From contig URAV01000058.1 in assembly GCA_900545915.1 (NCBI GenBank), positions 1 through 10,572 of the forward strand: a DNA stretch of 10,572 nucleotides. The letters are read 5' to 3'. A model generated the notes under the pieces. It did no database searches, had not been told where the DNA came from, and was given only the letters and a program-made list of their open reading frames with translations. This DNA comes from an uncultured Porphyromonadaceae bacterium. GTDB taxonomy: Bacteria > Bacteroidota > Bacteroidia > Bacteroidales > Coprobacteraceae. The position numbers and the translations under genes were made by a program. How positions within the stretch are numbered: the stretch's first letter is position 1; each line of letters opens with the position of its first letter. Positions 1 to 7,136 of the stretch are shown here, in pieces.

Positions 1-381
1 AATTCAGTATTTGGTGCAAATGGTACTCAAAATGTAAATACTCTTAGTGAAGAAGAAATTATAAATTTAATTAATTCTTTATGGTATGCAGGGGCTGAGG
101 CTATATCTATAAATGAAATGAGAATTACACCACAAACAGGGATAAAAACAGCAGGTAGTTCAATTTCTATAGGATCAGCAGGTAGAGTAGATCCAAATAG
201 TGAAGTTGTAATTAAAGCAATTGGAGATAAAAGTAAATTAAATGTTGCTGTAAACTATCCAGGTGTTTTAGATTATGGAGCTTTAAAAAGTTATAATAGT
301 GATGTTAAGCAAAGTGATGACATAACAGTAACTAAGACAACACAATCATTAAGATATGAATATATAAAGCCAATTCAATAA
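1..381 (+). CDS. DUF881 family protein, C-terminal part (5' end outside window)
   Basis: The frame is open from base 1, so this is the last 126 residues of a longer protein; the internal ATG at 118 is not the real start. DUF881 proteins (the YlxW/YlxX group of Firmicutes) are usually membrane-anchored by an N-terminal helix that would lie upstream, with an extracytoplasmic domain. Their role is not well defined; their genes sit beside sbp and cell-division genes. What I see: the family signature LWYAGAEAISIN at residues 27-38, followed by an R-I-T/T-G-I-K stretch, then IKAIGD at 71-76, a YPG turn, and a terminal I-x-P-I-Q, all in the order expected for this domain. The sequence is very A+T-rich. 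It lies 15 bases upstream of an Sbp start, which supports the family call. It appears to be from a Firmicutes genome, unlike everything after about 580. Recognition is from memory of the family, without a search. Confidence 0.85.
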   Translation, partial: NSVFGANGTQNVNTLSEEEIINLINSLWYAGAEAISINEMRITPQTGIKTAGSSISIGSAGRVDPNSEVVIKAIGDKSKLNVAVNYPGVLDYGALKSYNSDVKQSDDITVTKTTQSLRYEYIKPIQ

Positions 382-383
382 AT

Positions 384-389
384 AGGAGG
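384..389 (+). promoter_or_regulatory. Consensus Shine-Dalgarno box AGGAGG for the Sbp start
   Basis: AGGAGG lies 7 bases before the ATG at 397, right after the DUF881 stop at 379-381. This is the ideal Firmicutes arrangement. None of the other starts in the window (1442, 2590, 3708, 4838, 6129, 7129, 8250, 9410) has a comparable box; the best is a GGAGAG-like run before 3708 that lies inside coding sequence. Weak use of Shine-Dalgarno boxes is typical of Bacteroidota, so this site marks the left end as coming from a different kind of genome. Confidence 0.85.
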
Positions 390-396
390 AAGAGTT

Positions 397-1395
397 ATGA
401 TAGCATTAATAGGTTTGTTATTAGGTGTATTTTTAGGACTAGTTTTTGATGTAAATATACCAGAAAGTTTTTCGCCCTATATGTCAGTTGCGATTTTAGC
501 ATGTTTAGATTCTGTATTTGGGGCATTTAGAGCATCTTTAAATAATAATTTTAAATCAGATATATTTATATCAGGATTTTTATTTTCTTTTTTGCATTAT
601 AAAAAACATAAATATCCCAAATTTATTGATTTATTTACGAATAAGTTTAAAAGATTGTTGATCCCTTATTGGGTGTTTTTCCCAATAACAGCTCTTTGTT
701 TGGGAAAATTAACTCATTTATCGGTTGATGATTTTTTATATCCTATGGGACATCTGTGGTTCTTACTAATGTTGTTTTGGTGTTTTATCACTACAAAGTT
801 TGTATTAGTATGTCATTTGGATAGAAATAAATATATGGTACTATTAATGTTTATTGTAGCCTATTTATTAGCTTTTTTTGAAGGTAATATTACAAAAATT
901 GGTGGTCTTCAAGATTTTGCCTCTAAATTTATTTATTTTTTTACAGGCTTTATTTGTTATAAATATGATAGTATATTTCAATTAAGAAATACAAAGCTTT
1001 TAAGAATTACGTTATTAGGTATTAGTGCGTTTCTTCTTATATTTTTAGTAAATATATTAATGGATAGTTCTCGTTTTACTTGGGCAAGGTTATTTTCACC
1101 TGCATCAAGTATTCTTATTGTGTTATTTGCTTATTCTGTGGTAAATAGGATATTAAATAAGGGTTGGATTAAAGATATTTCTATTTTTGAAAAAATAAAT
1201 AAATTAAGTTATGGAATTTATATTTGTCATCCATGGTTAATAGATTCAATAACATCAAATAAAATAATTATTTCGATAGCGAGAGACTATACACTATTAT
1301 TCCCTCTATTTTTGTTTTTGTTCGCCTTAGGTGTATCTATGTTTTTTTCGAAGTTAATGTTAAAAACGAAGATTGGGCGATTCCTAATAGGATAG
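397..1395 (+). CDS. Chimeric frame: small basic protein (Sbp) N-terminus joined to acyltransferase-3 C-terminus
   Basis: Residues 1-~60 match Sbp (DUF1290), a small membrane protein of about 110-120 residues encoded beside DUF881 genes and often near ftsA/ftsZ: IGLLLGVFLGL, then NIPESFSPYMSVAILACLDS and a FGAFRA segment. From about residue 57 the protein becomes an acyltransferase-3: ISGFLFSF (58-65), KRLLIPYWVF (85-94), MGHLWFLL (117-124), a run of hydrophobic helices between about 92 and 318, and YGIYICHPW (272-280). Such proteins move acyl groups, often acetyl, onto surface glycans at the cytoplasmic membrane. The normal first helix, with its conserved arginine and catalytic histidine, is absent and replaced by Sbp sequence, so the acyltransferase is 5'-truncated and Sbp is 3'-truncated. 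The composite product is probably not real. The acyltransferase part belongs to the glycan operon that follows; the Sbp part belongs with the DUF881 gene before it. Confidence 0.8.
   Translation: MIALIGLLLGVFLGLVFDVNIPESFSPYMSVAILACLDSVFGAFRASLNNNFKSDIFISGFLFSFLHYKKHKYPKFIDLFTNKFKRLLIPYWVFFPITALCLGKLTHLSVDDFLYPMGHLWFLLMLFWCFITTKFVLVCHLDRNKYMVLLMFIVAYLLAFFEGNITKIGGLQDFASKFIYFFTGFICYKYDSIFQLRNTKLLRITLLGISAFLLIFLVNILMDSSRFTWARLFSPASSILIVLFAYSVVNRILNKGWIKDISIFEKINKLSYGIYICHPWLIDSITSNKIIISIARDYTLLFPLFLFLFALGVSMFFSKLMLKTKIGRFLIG
561..590 (+). other. Probable chimera junction between Firmicutes-like and Bacteroidales-like DNA
   Basis: Residues 56-61 (I-F-I-S-G-F, bases 562-579) fit both the Sbp family, which has a D-x-[IV]-F-[IV]-S-G-F-F segment here, and the acyltransferase-3 family, which has an [IF]-S-G-[FY]-L-F-S segment after its second helix. 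Everything before reads as Sbp and everything after as acyltransferase. The bases are A/T-rich and low in complexity, so two unrelated genomes could share a k-mer-sized stretch here. The exact breakpoint cannot be set from the sequence alone. Confidence 0.75.
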
Positions 1396-1441
1396 AACAT
1401 TTTTCGTATGTGGGTTGTATGAAAGAAGATTTGTGATAAAA

Positions 1442-2593
1442 ATGAATATAGTATTTGCTTATCCGACGGGGCTTAATCCTCAAAAAGGAGGAGTGGAAAG
1501 AATAACCGATATTATAGCTAAAATCCTTTTAAAGAGAGGGTATACTATCTTTTATTTAAATTGGAAAAGAGAGCAGGATAATTATGAATATCCTGTTCCA
1601 GTCATTGATTTACCATCTTCCAACCTTGAAGACCCCAACAATTTAGAGGTTTATAACCGTTTCTTAAAGGAAAATCGTATTGATGTTATTATCAATCAAC
1701 ATGGATTATATGAAGGAACATACTTTTTGTCTCAGGTAAAAGTCCAAAATGTTAAAATTATTTCGGTTTTACATAGTGACCCTTTTGGTTATTATAATCA
1801 TCTTTTTGCCGATTTAATGACATTGAGAGATTCTTCTATTAAAGAAAAAGTAAAACGTGTAGCTCGTTTTTTTTTGTATAGGAAAGTAAAGAAAATTATA
1901 CATCGCTCGTTGGTTAATCATTATACATTTATTCAGGAACATCCACAATATGTTTGTCTTTTATCGGAATCTTATAAAGAGAGGTTGGAAGAGTATTGTG
2001 ATTTGCCAGACAATTATTTTATAAGTATTCCCAATCCGAATACTTATGAAAATATAGAAATTATACCACATAAAGAACCTATTTTGTTATTTGTTGGACG
2101 GTTGGATAATAGATCGAAAAAACTGTTTACTCTTATAGATATTTGGTATCGCTTGTGTAAGTTATATCCTCAATGGAAATTGATAATTGTAGGTGATGGT
2201 CCTGATAAAGATGTGTTGATAAATAAAGCAAAGGATATTTCTAATATAGAATTCAAAGGATATCAAGATCCTAGGGAGTATTATGAAAAAGCATCTATTT
2301 TTTGTATGACCTCTATTTTTGAAGGTTTTCCTATGTGTTTGACAGAAGCTATGCAATTTGGGTGTGTCCCTATTGCCTTTGATAGTTTTTCTGCGGTATA
2401 TGATATAATTAAACCGGGAGAAACAGGAGAACTTGTGAAATCATTCGATAAGAAAGAATATGTAGGGAAATTGATTCATTTAATCGATGATGAAACATAT
2501 AGAAAGAAATTATCGAAGAATGCTTTTCAATATGTAAAGCGATATGATATAGCGAATATATTGCCTAAATGGATAGAGTTGATAGAAAAATGA
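1442..2593 (+). CDS. GT4-family glycosyltransferase
   Basis: This predicted cytoplasmic, GT-B fold, retaining glycosyltransferase of 383 residues would add one sugar from a nucleotide-sugar donor to the lipid-linked repeat unit. The start at 1442 gives MNIVFAYPTG, a normal first beta strand; an in-frame ATG at 1415 would add nine charged residues that do not fit the fold. N-terminal domain: GGVER at 16-20, where the loop contacts substrate. C-terminal donor-binding domain: FVGRLDNRSKKL from about 217, LIIVGDGPDK at 247-256, and the EX7E motif at E294 and E302 (EGFPMCLTE), followed by GCVPIAFDS. All key GT4 positions look intact. Donor and acceptor cannot be named. The gene is A+T-rich and prefers AGA arginine. 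It starts 46 bases after the acyltransferase stop and its stop overlaps the next start by four bases (ATGA), which suggests translational coupling. Confidence 0.9.
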   Translation: MNIVFAYPTGLNPQKGGVERITDIIAKILLKRGYTIFYLNWKREQDNYEYPVPVIDLPSSNLEDPNNLEVYNRFLKENRIDVIINQHGLYEGTYFLSQVKVQNVKIISVLHSDPFGYYNHLFADLMTLRDSSIKEKVKRVARFFLYRKVKKIIHRSLVNHYTFIQEHPQYVCLLSESYKERLEEYCDLPDNYFISIPNPNTYENIEIIPHKEPILLFVGRLDNRSKKLFTLIDIWYRLCKLYPQWKLIIVGDGPDKDVLINKAKDISNIEFKGYQDPREYYEKASIFCMTSIFEGFPMCLTEAMQFGCVPIAFDSFSAVYDIIKPGETGELVKSFDKKEYVGKLIHLIDDETYRKKLSKNAFQYVKRYDIANILPKWIELIEK

Positions 2594-3708
2594 AACATAT
2601 ATTATTGGTATTGAGAGAACCTTTTTTAGATAGAATACCTAGTCTAAAGACATTGGTTTGGTTTCTATTAAATCATAATCATCGGATAACACTTATTACA
2701 TCAGAGTCAAACAAATTTATTTTGTTATCTTTTGATCATGAAAATTTGCAGATAATAAAAGTAAAACAACGTAGTAAGAGATTTGAGTCGCCAACAACAT
2801 TAAAATTGTTATGGAAAACTTTGTCTTTTGTATTGACAAGAAGAGTCGATTATTTGATGGGGGGGGATGCGATTGGAAATATTATTGCTTCGAAAATATC
2901 TCGACTCTTGGTAAAAAAACATATTTTTTTTATGTTGGAATATCCTCAAATCATAACAGAAAAAGTGCAATGTTTAACTAGGCTTCAACGATTGGAAAAT
3001 AAATCATTGGAAAAATCAGATATTATTATTACGCATGATAAATGGCACAAGCAATTTTTATTGACTCATTTTAATCTAAATAATAAGATACTTTTGTTGC
3101 CAAATTCCTCATTTACTCCAGAAATATATATGGAAAGCAACTTCTTGCAAAAGCGATTAGGAGTACAAGGTCAGAAAATAGTATTGCATTCGGGGGGATT
3201 TGGTAAATGGTTTAAATGTAAAGAACTTGCAGATTCTACCTATAATTGGGATAAGAATGTTAAGTTGGTTTTTCATGTTAGTCACCGAGTTGAAGATGAT
3301 AAATATTTTGAGGAAGTCTATGAGTCTGATTATCGAGGAAAAGTCTTGTTTTCTTTAAATCCAGTTAGTACTTATGAATTGGATTCATTAGTAGCTTCTG
3401 CTGATGTTGGTATCGCATTATATTCCGAAAAAGAACTTGGTTATAGAGCCACTTATATGGGGTTGGCTGCTGGTAAAATAGGAAATTACTTAAAATGTGG
3501 AGTCCCAATTATAGCGACAAAATTACTTTCTTTATCATATATAGAGACGTATCAATGCGGAATATTGGTTGAAAAGGAAAAAGATATAGCATCTGCCATA
3601 AATAAGATACTATCTAATCGGGATATGTATTCCAAAAATGCGCATCGCTGTTATCGTGAATTATGGCATCCAGAATCATACTTAAAAAAAGTAGGAGAGA
3701 TTATTTAA
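2590..3708 (+). CDS. GT4-like glycosyltransferase (divergent)
   Basis: The product has 372 residues and a two-domain GT-B layout. The start at 2590 overlaps the upstream stop in an ATGA junction and gives MKHILLVLREP; an in-frame ATG at 2569 lies inside the previous gene and is less likely. Visible features: a YLMGGDAIGN turn at about 88-97, LLLPNS at 168-173 near the domain linker, VLHSGGFGKW at 198-207 as the start of the donor domain, a VASADVGIALYSE strand at about 268-280, and GKIGNYLKCGVPIIAT at 295-310. That last block takes the place of the classical EX7E-plus-GxP region, and a clean EX7E pair is not obvious, so this is a divergent member and the sugar is unknown. A run of eight G sits in the middle of the gene (2859-2866). 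The gene is A+T-rich. Its TAA overlaps the next start by one base. Confidence 0.8.
   Translation: MKHILLVLREPFLDRIPSLKTLVWFLLNHNHRITLITSESNKFILLSFDHENLQIIKVKQRSKRFESPTTLKLLWKTLSFVLTRRVDYLMGGDAIGNIIASKISRLLVKKHIFFMLEYPQIITEKVQCLTRLQRLENKSLEKSDIIITHDKWHKQFLLTHFNLNNKILLLPNSSFTPEIYMESNFLQKRLGVQGQKIVLHSGGFGKWFKCKELADSTYNWDKNVKLVFHVSHRVEDDKYFEEVYESDYRGKVLFSLNPVSTYELDSLVASADVGIALYSEKELGYRATYMGLAAGKIGNYLKCGVPIIATKLLSLSYIETYQCGILVEKEKDIASAINKILSNRDMYSKNAHRCYRELWHPESYLKKVGEII
2859..2866 (+). repeat. G8 homopolymer inside a glycosyltransferase gene
   Basis: Eight consecutive G encode part of L-M-G-G-D in an otherwise A+T-rich gene. Reading the frames by hand, one extra G would bring a TAA stop at 2975-2977 (present numbering), and one missing G a TAA at 2912-2914. 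Either change would remove the whole donor-binding domain. Tracts of this length are prone to slippage in the cell and to miscounting in sequencing. Confidence 0.85.
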
Positions 3709-4835
3709 TGACAATCCTTATTTGCATACCTTGTTTGATGACCGGTGGAACGGAGATTCAGACGTTGAATCTCGTACAGGCACTTGTTGCCGAAGGATAT
3801 CGGGTAGTAACGACATGCTATTTTGAATATAGCGATGATATGGTCGTCCGATTCCAAAAAGCCGGTAGCGAGGTGGTTTGTCTGAGCCCTACCGGGGCGC
3901 GAGTGAATGGTTGGCGGGGAATACTTTTTTTATACAAAGGATTACGCAGGGTATTGAAGCAGTATAAACCCAATGTAGCACATGTGCAATATATGGCTCC
4001 GGGTGCTATTCCTATTCTGTTGTTGCGATGGTTAGGTGTACGTCAGATTATTACCACGGCACATACGGCAGCCGATATCTATCCTAATTTACGGCTGGTA
4101 CATTTTATTCAACGACATTGTGTGCGGGCGTTTACATGTATTACCGAGCTGGCCGAGCGATCTTTCTTTGGGGCGTCTCGATTGTATAATGAGAATACTC
4201 CTTTGAGCAAACGCAACCATTTTACGATTTATAATGCGTTGCCTCCCGGCTTTTCTATTGTGAGAGAGAATAGGAGCTTTGTTCGTCCAATCACGATAGG
4301 TGTTGTCAGCCGATTAGAAGAGATTAAGGGTATGGATTGGGTTGTTCCGGCATTTGCACAGGTGAAAAAGCGATATCCCGATACCCGATTGGTGATTGTG
4401 GGGGACGGTTCTTTGCGGGTGAAAATGCAACGACAGGCACAAGAATTCGATTGTACCGAATATGTCGAGTGGGCAGGTCGTCAACCGCAGGAGAGATTGA
4501 CGGAATGGTATCGCCGCATGGATATCGTACTGATGCCCTCCCGTAGCGAAGGGTTTGGACTGACGGCTATCGAGGCTATGGCTAACGGTTGTGTGGTGGT
4601 CGCTTCCCGAACGGGAGGATTGCCCGAAGTTGTTCAAGATGGAGAAGTCGGGCTGTTGCACGAGGTTGGTTCAATCGACGATATGGCAAATAAAATCATA
4701 TCGCTGATCGCGACTCCTGAGTTGTTGCAAAAATATTCATCAAAAGCGATACGGTATGTTCATAGGTATAGTTTCGAACGCTATTCTCAGTTGTTTAATG
4801 ATTTGTATAAAAGATTGATAACTACTAAGCGGTAA
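3708..4835 (+). CDS. GT4-family glycosyltransferase
   Basis: This 375-residue protein is a canonical GT4 enzyme. The start at 3708 (TAATG, one base shared with the previous stop) gives MTILICIPCLMTGGTEIQTL, with the first strand followed at once by the glycine-rich G-G-T-E loop at 13-16; an upstream in-frame ATG at 3663 lies deep inside the neighbour and is rejected. A middle segment HVQYMAPG at 92-99 and TTAHTAAD at 116-123 resemble the acceptor domain. The donor domain shows VVSRLEEIKG at 199-208, LVIVGDGSLR at 228-237, the EX7E pair E281/E289 (EGFGLTAIE), and ASRTGGLPEVV at 299-309. Acceptor and sugar cannot be told from sequence. Base composition changes sharply at this start: the gene is far richer in G+C and uses CGN arginine codons, unlike the genes on its left. 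It is spaced two bases from the polymerase gene, which has the same composition, so the two probably travelled together. Confidence 0.92.
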   Translation: MTILICIPCLMTGGTEIQTLNLVQALVAEGYRVVTTCYFEYSDDMVVRFQKAGSEVVCLSPTGARVNGWRGILFLYKGLRRVLKQYKPNVAHVQYMAPGAIPILLLRWLGVRQIITTAHTAADIYPNLRLVHFIQRHCVRAFTCITELAERSFFGASRLYNENTPLSKRNHFTIYNALPPGFSIVRENRSFVRPITIGVVSRLEEIKGMDWVVPAFAQVKKRYPDTRLVIVGDGSLRVKMQRQAQEFDCTEYVEWAGRQPQERLTEWYRRMDIVLMPSRSEGFGLTAIEAMANGCVVVASRTGGLPEVVQDGEVGLLHEVGSIDDMANKIISLIATPELLQKYSSKAIRYVHRYSFERYSQLFNDLYKRLITTKR

Positions 4836-4837
4836 AT

Positions 4838-6127
4838 ATGTATTTACTCAACTACATATATTTTCTTATTATCACTCTGTTGGGATTGAAGTTTTTGACA
4901 ATGAAACGGGGAGTGATGGTCAACCCGCTGAATCGGGAGCAGAAGATGGTGATGGACGGCCCGGAGATGTTTTGGGTGTTGACTTTTTCTACCGGATTAT
5001 TAGCACTATCGGCTCCCGGAGCATTAGATTTGATGGCTATTCGCTTAATGGTATTAGAGATCTTTTGCATAGTGGGCCTGTTTATTTGTAAGCGATCTCC
5101 GCAATGGAGTCCGGCCATAGTACTTTATTTGTTATATATTGTTTGGTTAGTAATCGGGTTGAGTTATTCTCCGGCTCCCGGATATGGATTCCGGGTAATT
5201 TTGAAATACCTCTATCCTCTGTTAATAATGCTTTTTGCTTCGGCGGCAGTGCGGGATAAAGAGGTTTTTCTCAAAGCCGGATTAGGAGCCCGGTTAGTAG
5301 CGGTTATTTCTATACCGGTATTAATAATACCAATGCTGAATTGGATTTTGTTTCCCGGAGTATTTTGGTATGGTACGGCAAGTGCGATACACTATATTAC
5401 GATGTGTGTGTTTTCTCTGGCTCTCTTTTATTATACCGATGAAAGGAAGAAGAATCTTTTACTATGCGTGTTGTTTATGCTTCCTTGTTTGGTGTGGGTG
5501 TTTCGTACCAGTATTATGGGCACTACATTGGCTTTGATGACATTTTTCTTCTTTAAATACAAGATGAAATCGTTACCCGTAATTTTTGTTGTATTGGTAC
5601 TGTTTGTTGTAGCTGTTTTTGCTATACCTTCAGTACGGGAGAAGATGTTTAAGGATAGCGAGAATGTATCTATCGAACAGTTGCAGCGGGGCGAAATCTC
5701 GAAAGACGATATTAATAGTAACGCTCGTTTTGCTATGTGGGAAGATTTACAAAGTCGGTTTTATGATGGAAAAGAACTGATGGGTTCGGGGATAGGAAGT
5801 GTCCAAAACTATATGTATAGTAATTTCGTGTTTGGAGGCTTGAAAGTGCCTCATAACGATTATGTTCAAATGTCTTGTGACAGTGGTATCATAGGTGTCG
5901 TATTATATCTGTTGGCGGTTTTTGCTATTATTGTGCATAGTTTTTTTGTATATCAAAAATATACCGATGTATCTATAAAGATGTGCGCTATCGTAGCCGG
6001 GAGTAGCATAGTCGGGGTTGCTCTTACGATGTATACCGATAATGTGGTCAATTACTCTATGGCGACACTTTCTTATCCGTTCGGATTTTATGGAATGATG
6101 TTAGGACTTATAAAAAAAGAAAGATAG
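4838..6127 (+). CDS. O-antigen ligase/polymerase family membrane protein (Wzy-like)
   Basis: This 429-residue integral membrane protein would either polymerise lipid-linked repeat units or ligate the finished chain on the outer face of the inner membrane. Hydrophobic segments are seen near residues 4-20, 45-62, 67-84, 92-108, 122-137, 150-172, 180-198, 206-222, 226-240, 246-263, 350-370 and 382-398. Between the last large helices lies a long loop (264-345) with NARFAMWED at 295-303, GSGIGSVQNY at 316-325 and KVPHNDYVQM at 336-345. The arginine and the H-N pair in such a loop are characteristic of the Wzy_C/O-antigen ligase fold. The SENVSIEQLQ...EISKDDIN region looks Bacteroides-like to me from memory. 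Polymerase versus ligase cannot be settled; its place among repeat-unit glycosyltransferases favours polymerase. It begins two bases after the previous stop. A second ATG at 4901 would remove the first helix. G+C content matches the upstream glycosyltransferase. Confidence 0.85.
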   Translation: MYLLNYIYFLIITLLGLKFLTMKRGVMVNPLNREQKMVMDGPEMFWVLTFSTGLLALSAPGALDLMAIRLMVLEIFCIVGLFICKRSPQWSPAIVLYLLYIVWLVIGLSYSPAPGYGFRVILKYLYPLLIMLFASAAVRDKEVFLKAGLGARLVAVISIPVLIIPMLNWILFPGVFWYGTASAIHYITMCVFSLALFYYTDERKKNLLLCVLFMLPCLVWVFRTSIMGTTLALMTFFFFKYKMKSLPVIFVVLVLFVVAVFAIPSVREKMFKDSENVSIEQLQRGEISKDDINSNARFAMWEDLQSRFYDGKELMGSGIGSVQNYMYSNFVFGGLKVPHNDYVQMSCDSGIIGVVLYLLAVFAIIVHSFFVYQKYTDVSIKMCAIVAGSSIVGVALTMYTDNVVNYSMATLSYPFGFYGMMLGLIKKER

Positions 6128-6128
6128 T

Positions 6129-7136
6129 ATGAAGAAAAAATTATATGTATATATAGACCCAATTAATATAAAATTTCCGGGCTTTTCTATTATTGCAAAT
6201 AGGATGGTAAGATATATCCCGAATTGTGAAATTATAGATAATTTATCGAAGTGTAATAAATCGGATTGGATTTTACCAATGGGGATTGTTGCCGGGTTGA
6301 ATTTATTGAAGGAAGGGGGACATTGTAACACTATTTTTTTGGTGGATGCATTAACCTTAGGATTTAAAAGTACTATAAAGTTTAGTTGGAAATATAGTTC
6401 TATTTTTAAAAAATCTTGTATATTTGATGTATTACGGTTAATAAAATATATACCTATTGAGAGAAAGATTGTTGAAAAATATAAAAAAATTATTGTTGTA
6501 TCTTCTCATGATCAAAAATATTTAGAGAGAAAATATAAGAAAGCAAATTTTTATACAGTAACGAATGGCGTCGTACTTCCGTCAGAAGACTGTATAAAGG
6601 AGAAGCAATTTGGATATACTTTAGGAATATTACATTATTGGGGGTGTGGCGCCCTGATTGAAATTGACTGGTTTGTAAAATCTTATCTTCCTAAATTAAG
6701 ATTGAAATATCCTCAGTTAAAAGTTATAGCTGCAGGCCGAGGTGCGGATAATACAGTTAAAGAGTATTTTGATAGAAATCGGATAATATTTTTGGGTGAA
6801 GTAGAAAATTTATGTGATTTTTTTAATTCTATCGATATATACATAACAACTGTTCGTAAGGAATGTGGAATTTTGAATAAAGTGTTAGACGCATTTGCGT
6901 ATAAAAAAATAGTATTGGGTTTGGAACATAATATGTATCCTTTTTCTTCAATTAAAGATGCTTATTTAACGTATCATAATTATCAGGAATGTGAGGACGC
7001 TATAAAATATATTGCTAATAATAGTCAAGAAATACGTCAAAAAACTTTGATTGCATATAGATATGTACAAGAACAACATAATTGGGAGAAAAATATAAAA
7101 TTATTGGAGCAAATTATAAATAATGATTATGAGTAA
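6129..7136 (+). CDS. Glycosyltransferase, GT4-like
   Basis: A 335-residue protein, somewhat short for GT4, with an abbreviated N-terminal domain. It opens with MKKKLYVYIDP, then WILPMGIVAG at 47-56, a central IIVVSSHDQKYLERKY at 121-136 (typical of the helix before the linker), and VTNGV at 144-148, where GT4 proteins usually have P-N-G-V. The donor half shows LGILHYWG at 165-172, KVIAAGRGADN at 198-208, FLGEVENLCDFFNSIDIYIT at 221-240 and ECGILNKVLDAFAYKKIV at 245-262. The glutamate at 245 and the downstream N-K-V-L-D-A-F-A-Y fit the position of the EX7E block, but the second glutamate appears replaced by aspartate or asparagine, so it is a variant. Function as a sugar transferase to the repeat unit is inferred from fold and neighbours. 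It starts one base after the polymerase stop and composition drops abruptly to very A+T-rich here. Its end overlaps the next gene. Confidence 0.8.
   Translation: MKKKLYVYIDPINIKFPGFSIIANRMVRYIPNCEIIDNLSKCNKSDWILPMGIVAGLNLLKEGGHCNTIFLVDALTLGFKSTIKFSWKYSSIFKKSCIFDVLRLIKYIPIERKIVEKYKKIIVVSSHDQKYLERKYKKANFYTVTNGVVLPSEDCIKEKQFGYTLGILHYWGCGALIEIDWFVKSYLPKLRLKYPQLKVIAAGRGADNTVKEYFDRNRIIFLGEVENLCDFFNSIDIYITTVRKECGILNKVLDAFAYKKIVLGLEHNMYPFSSIKDAYLTYHNYQECEDAIKYIANNSQEIRQKTLIAYRYVQEQHNWEKNIKLLEQIINNDYE

Noticed and set aside
118..381. ATG at 118 as the start of an 87-residue protein
   Set aside because: The frame is open upstream to base 1 and the DUF881 signature (GAEAISIN) lies before this methionine, so it is an internal residue of a truncated gene.
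1396..1441. Possible promoter between the acyltransferase and the first glycosyltransferase
   Set aside because: I found no TTTG/TANNTTTG pair of the Bacteroidota type in this 46-base gap; transcription probably reads through.
3192..3197. G6 run in the glycosyltransferase gene, and another at 8883-8888
   Set aside because: Six G is too short to argue for slippage control, and both encode ordinary glycine codons in a conserved part of the protein.
4314..4661. Minus-strand and alternative-frame open frames opposite the glycosyltransferase and polymerase genes (also near 2162, 4337, 4852, 6101, 7734, 8426, 9048, 9241, 9745)
   Set aside because: They lie fully or mostly under genes with strong family motifs, have no recognisable domains, and their residue make-up is that of a shadow frame.
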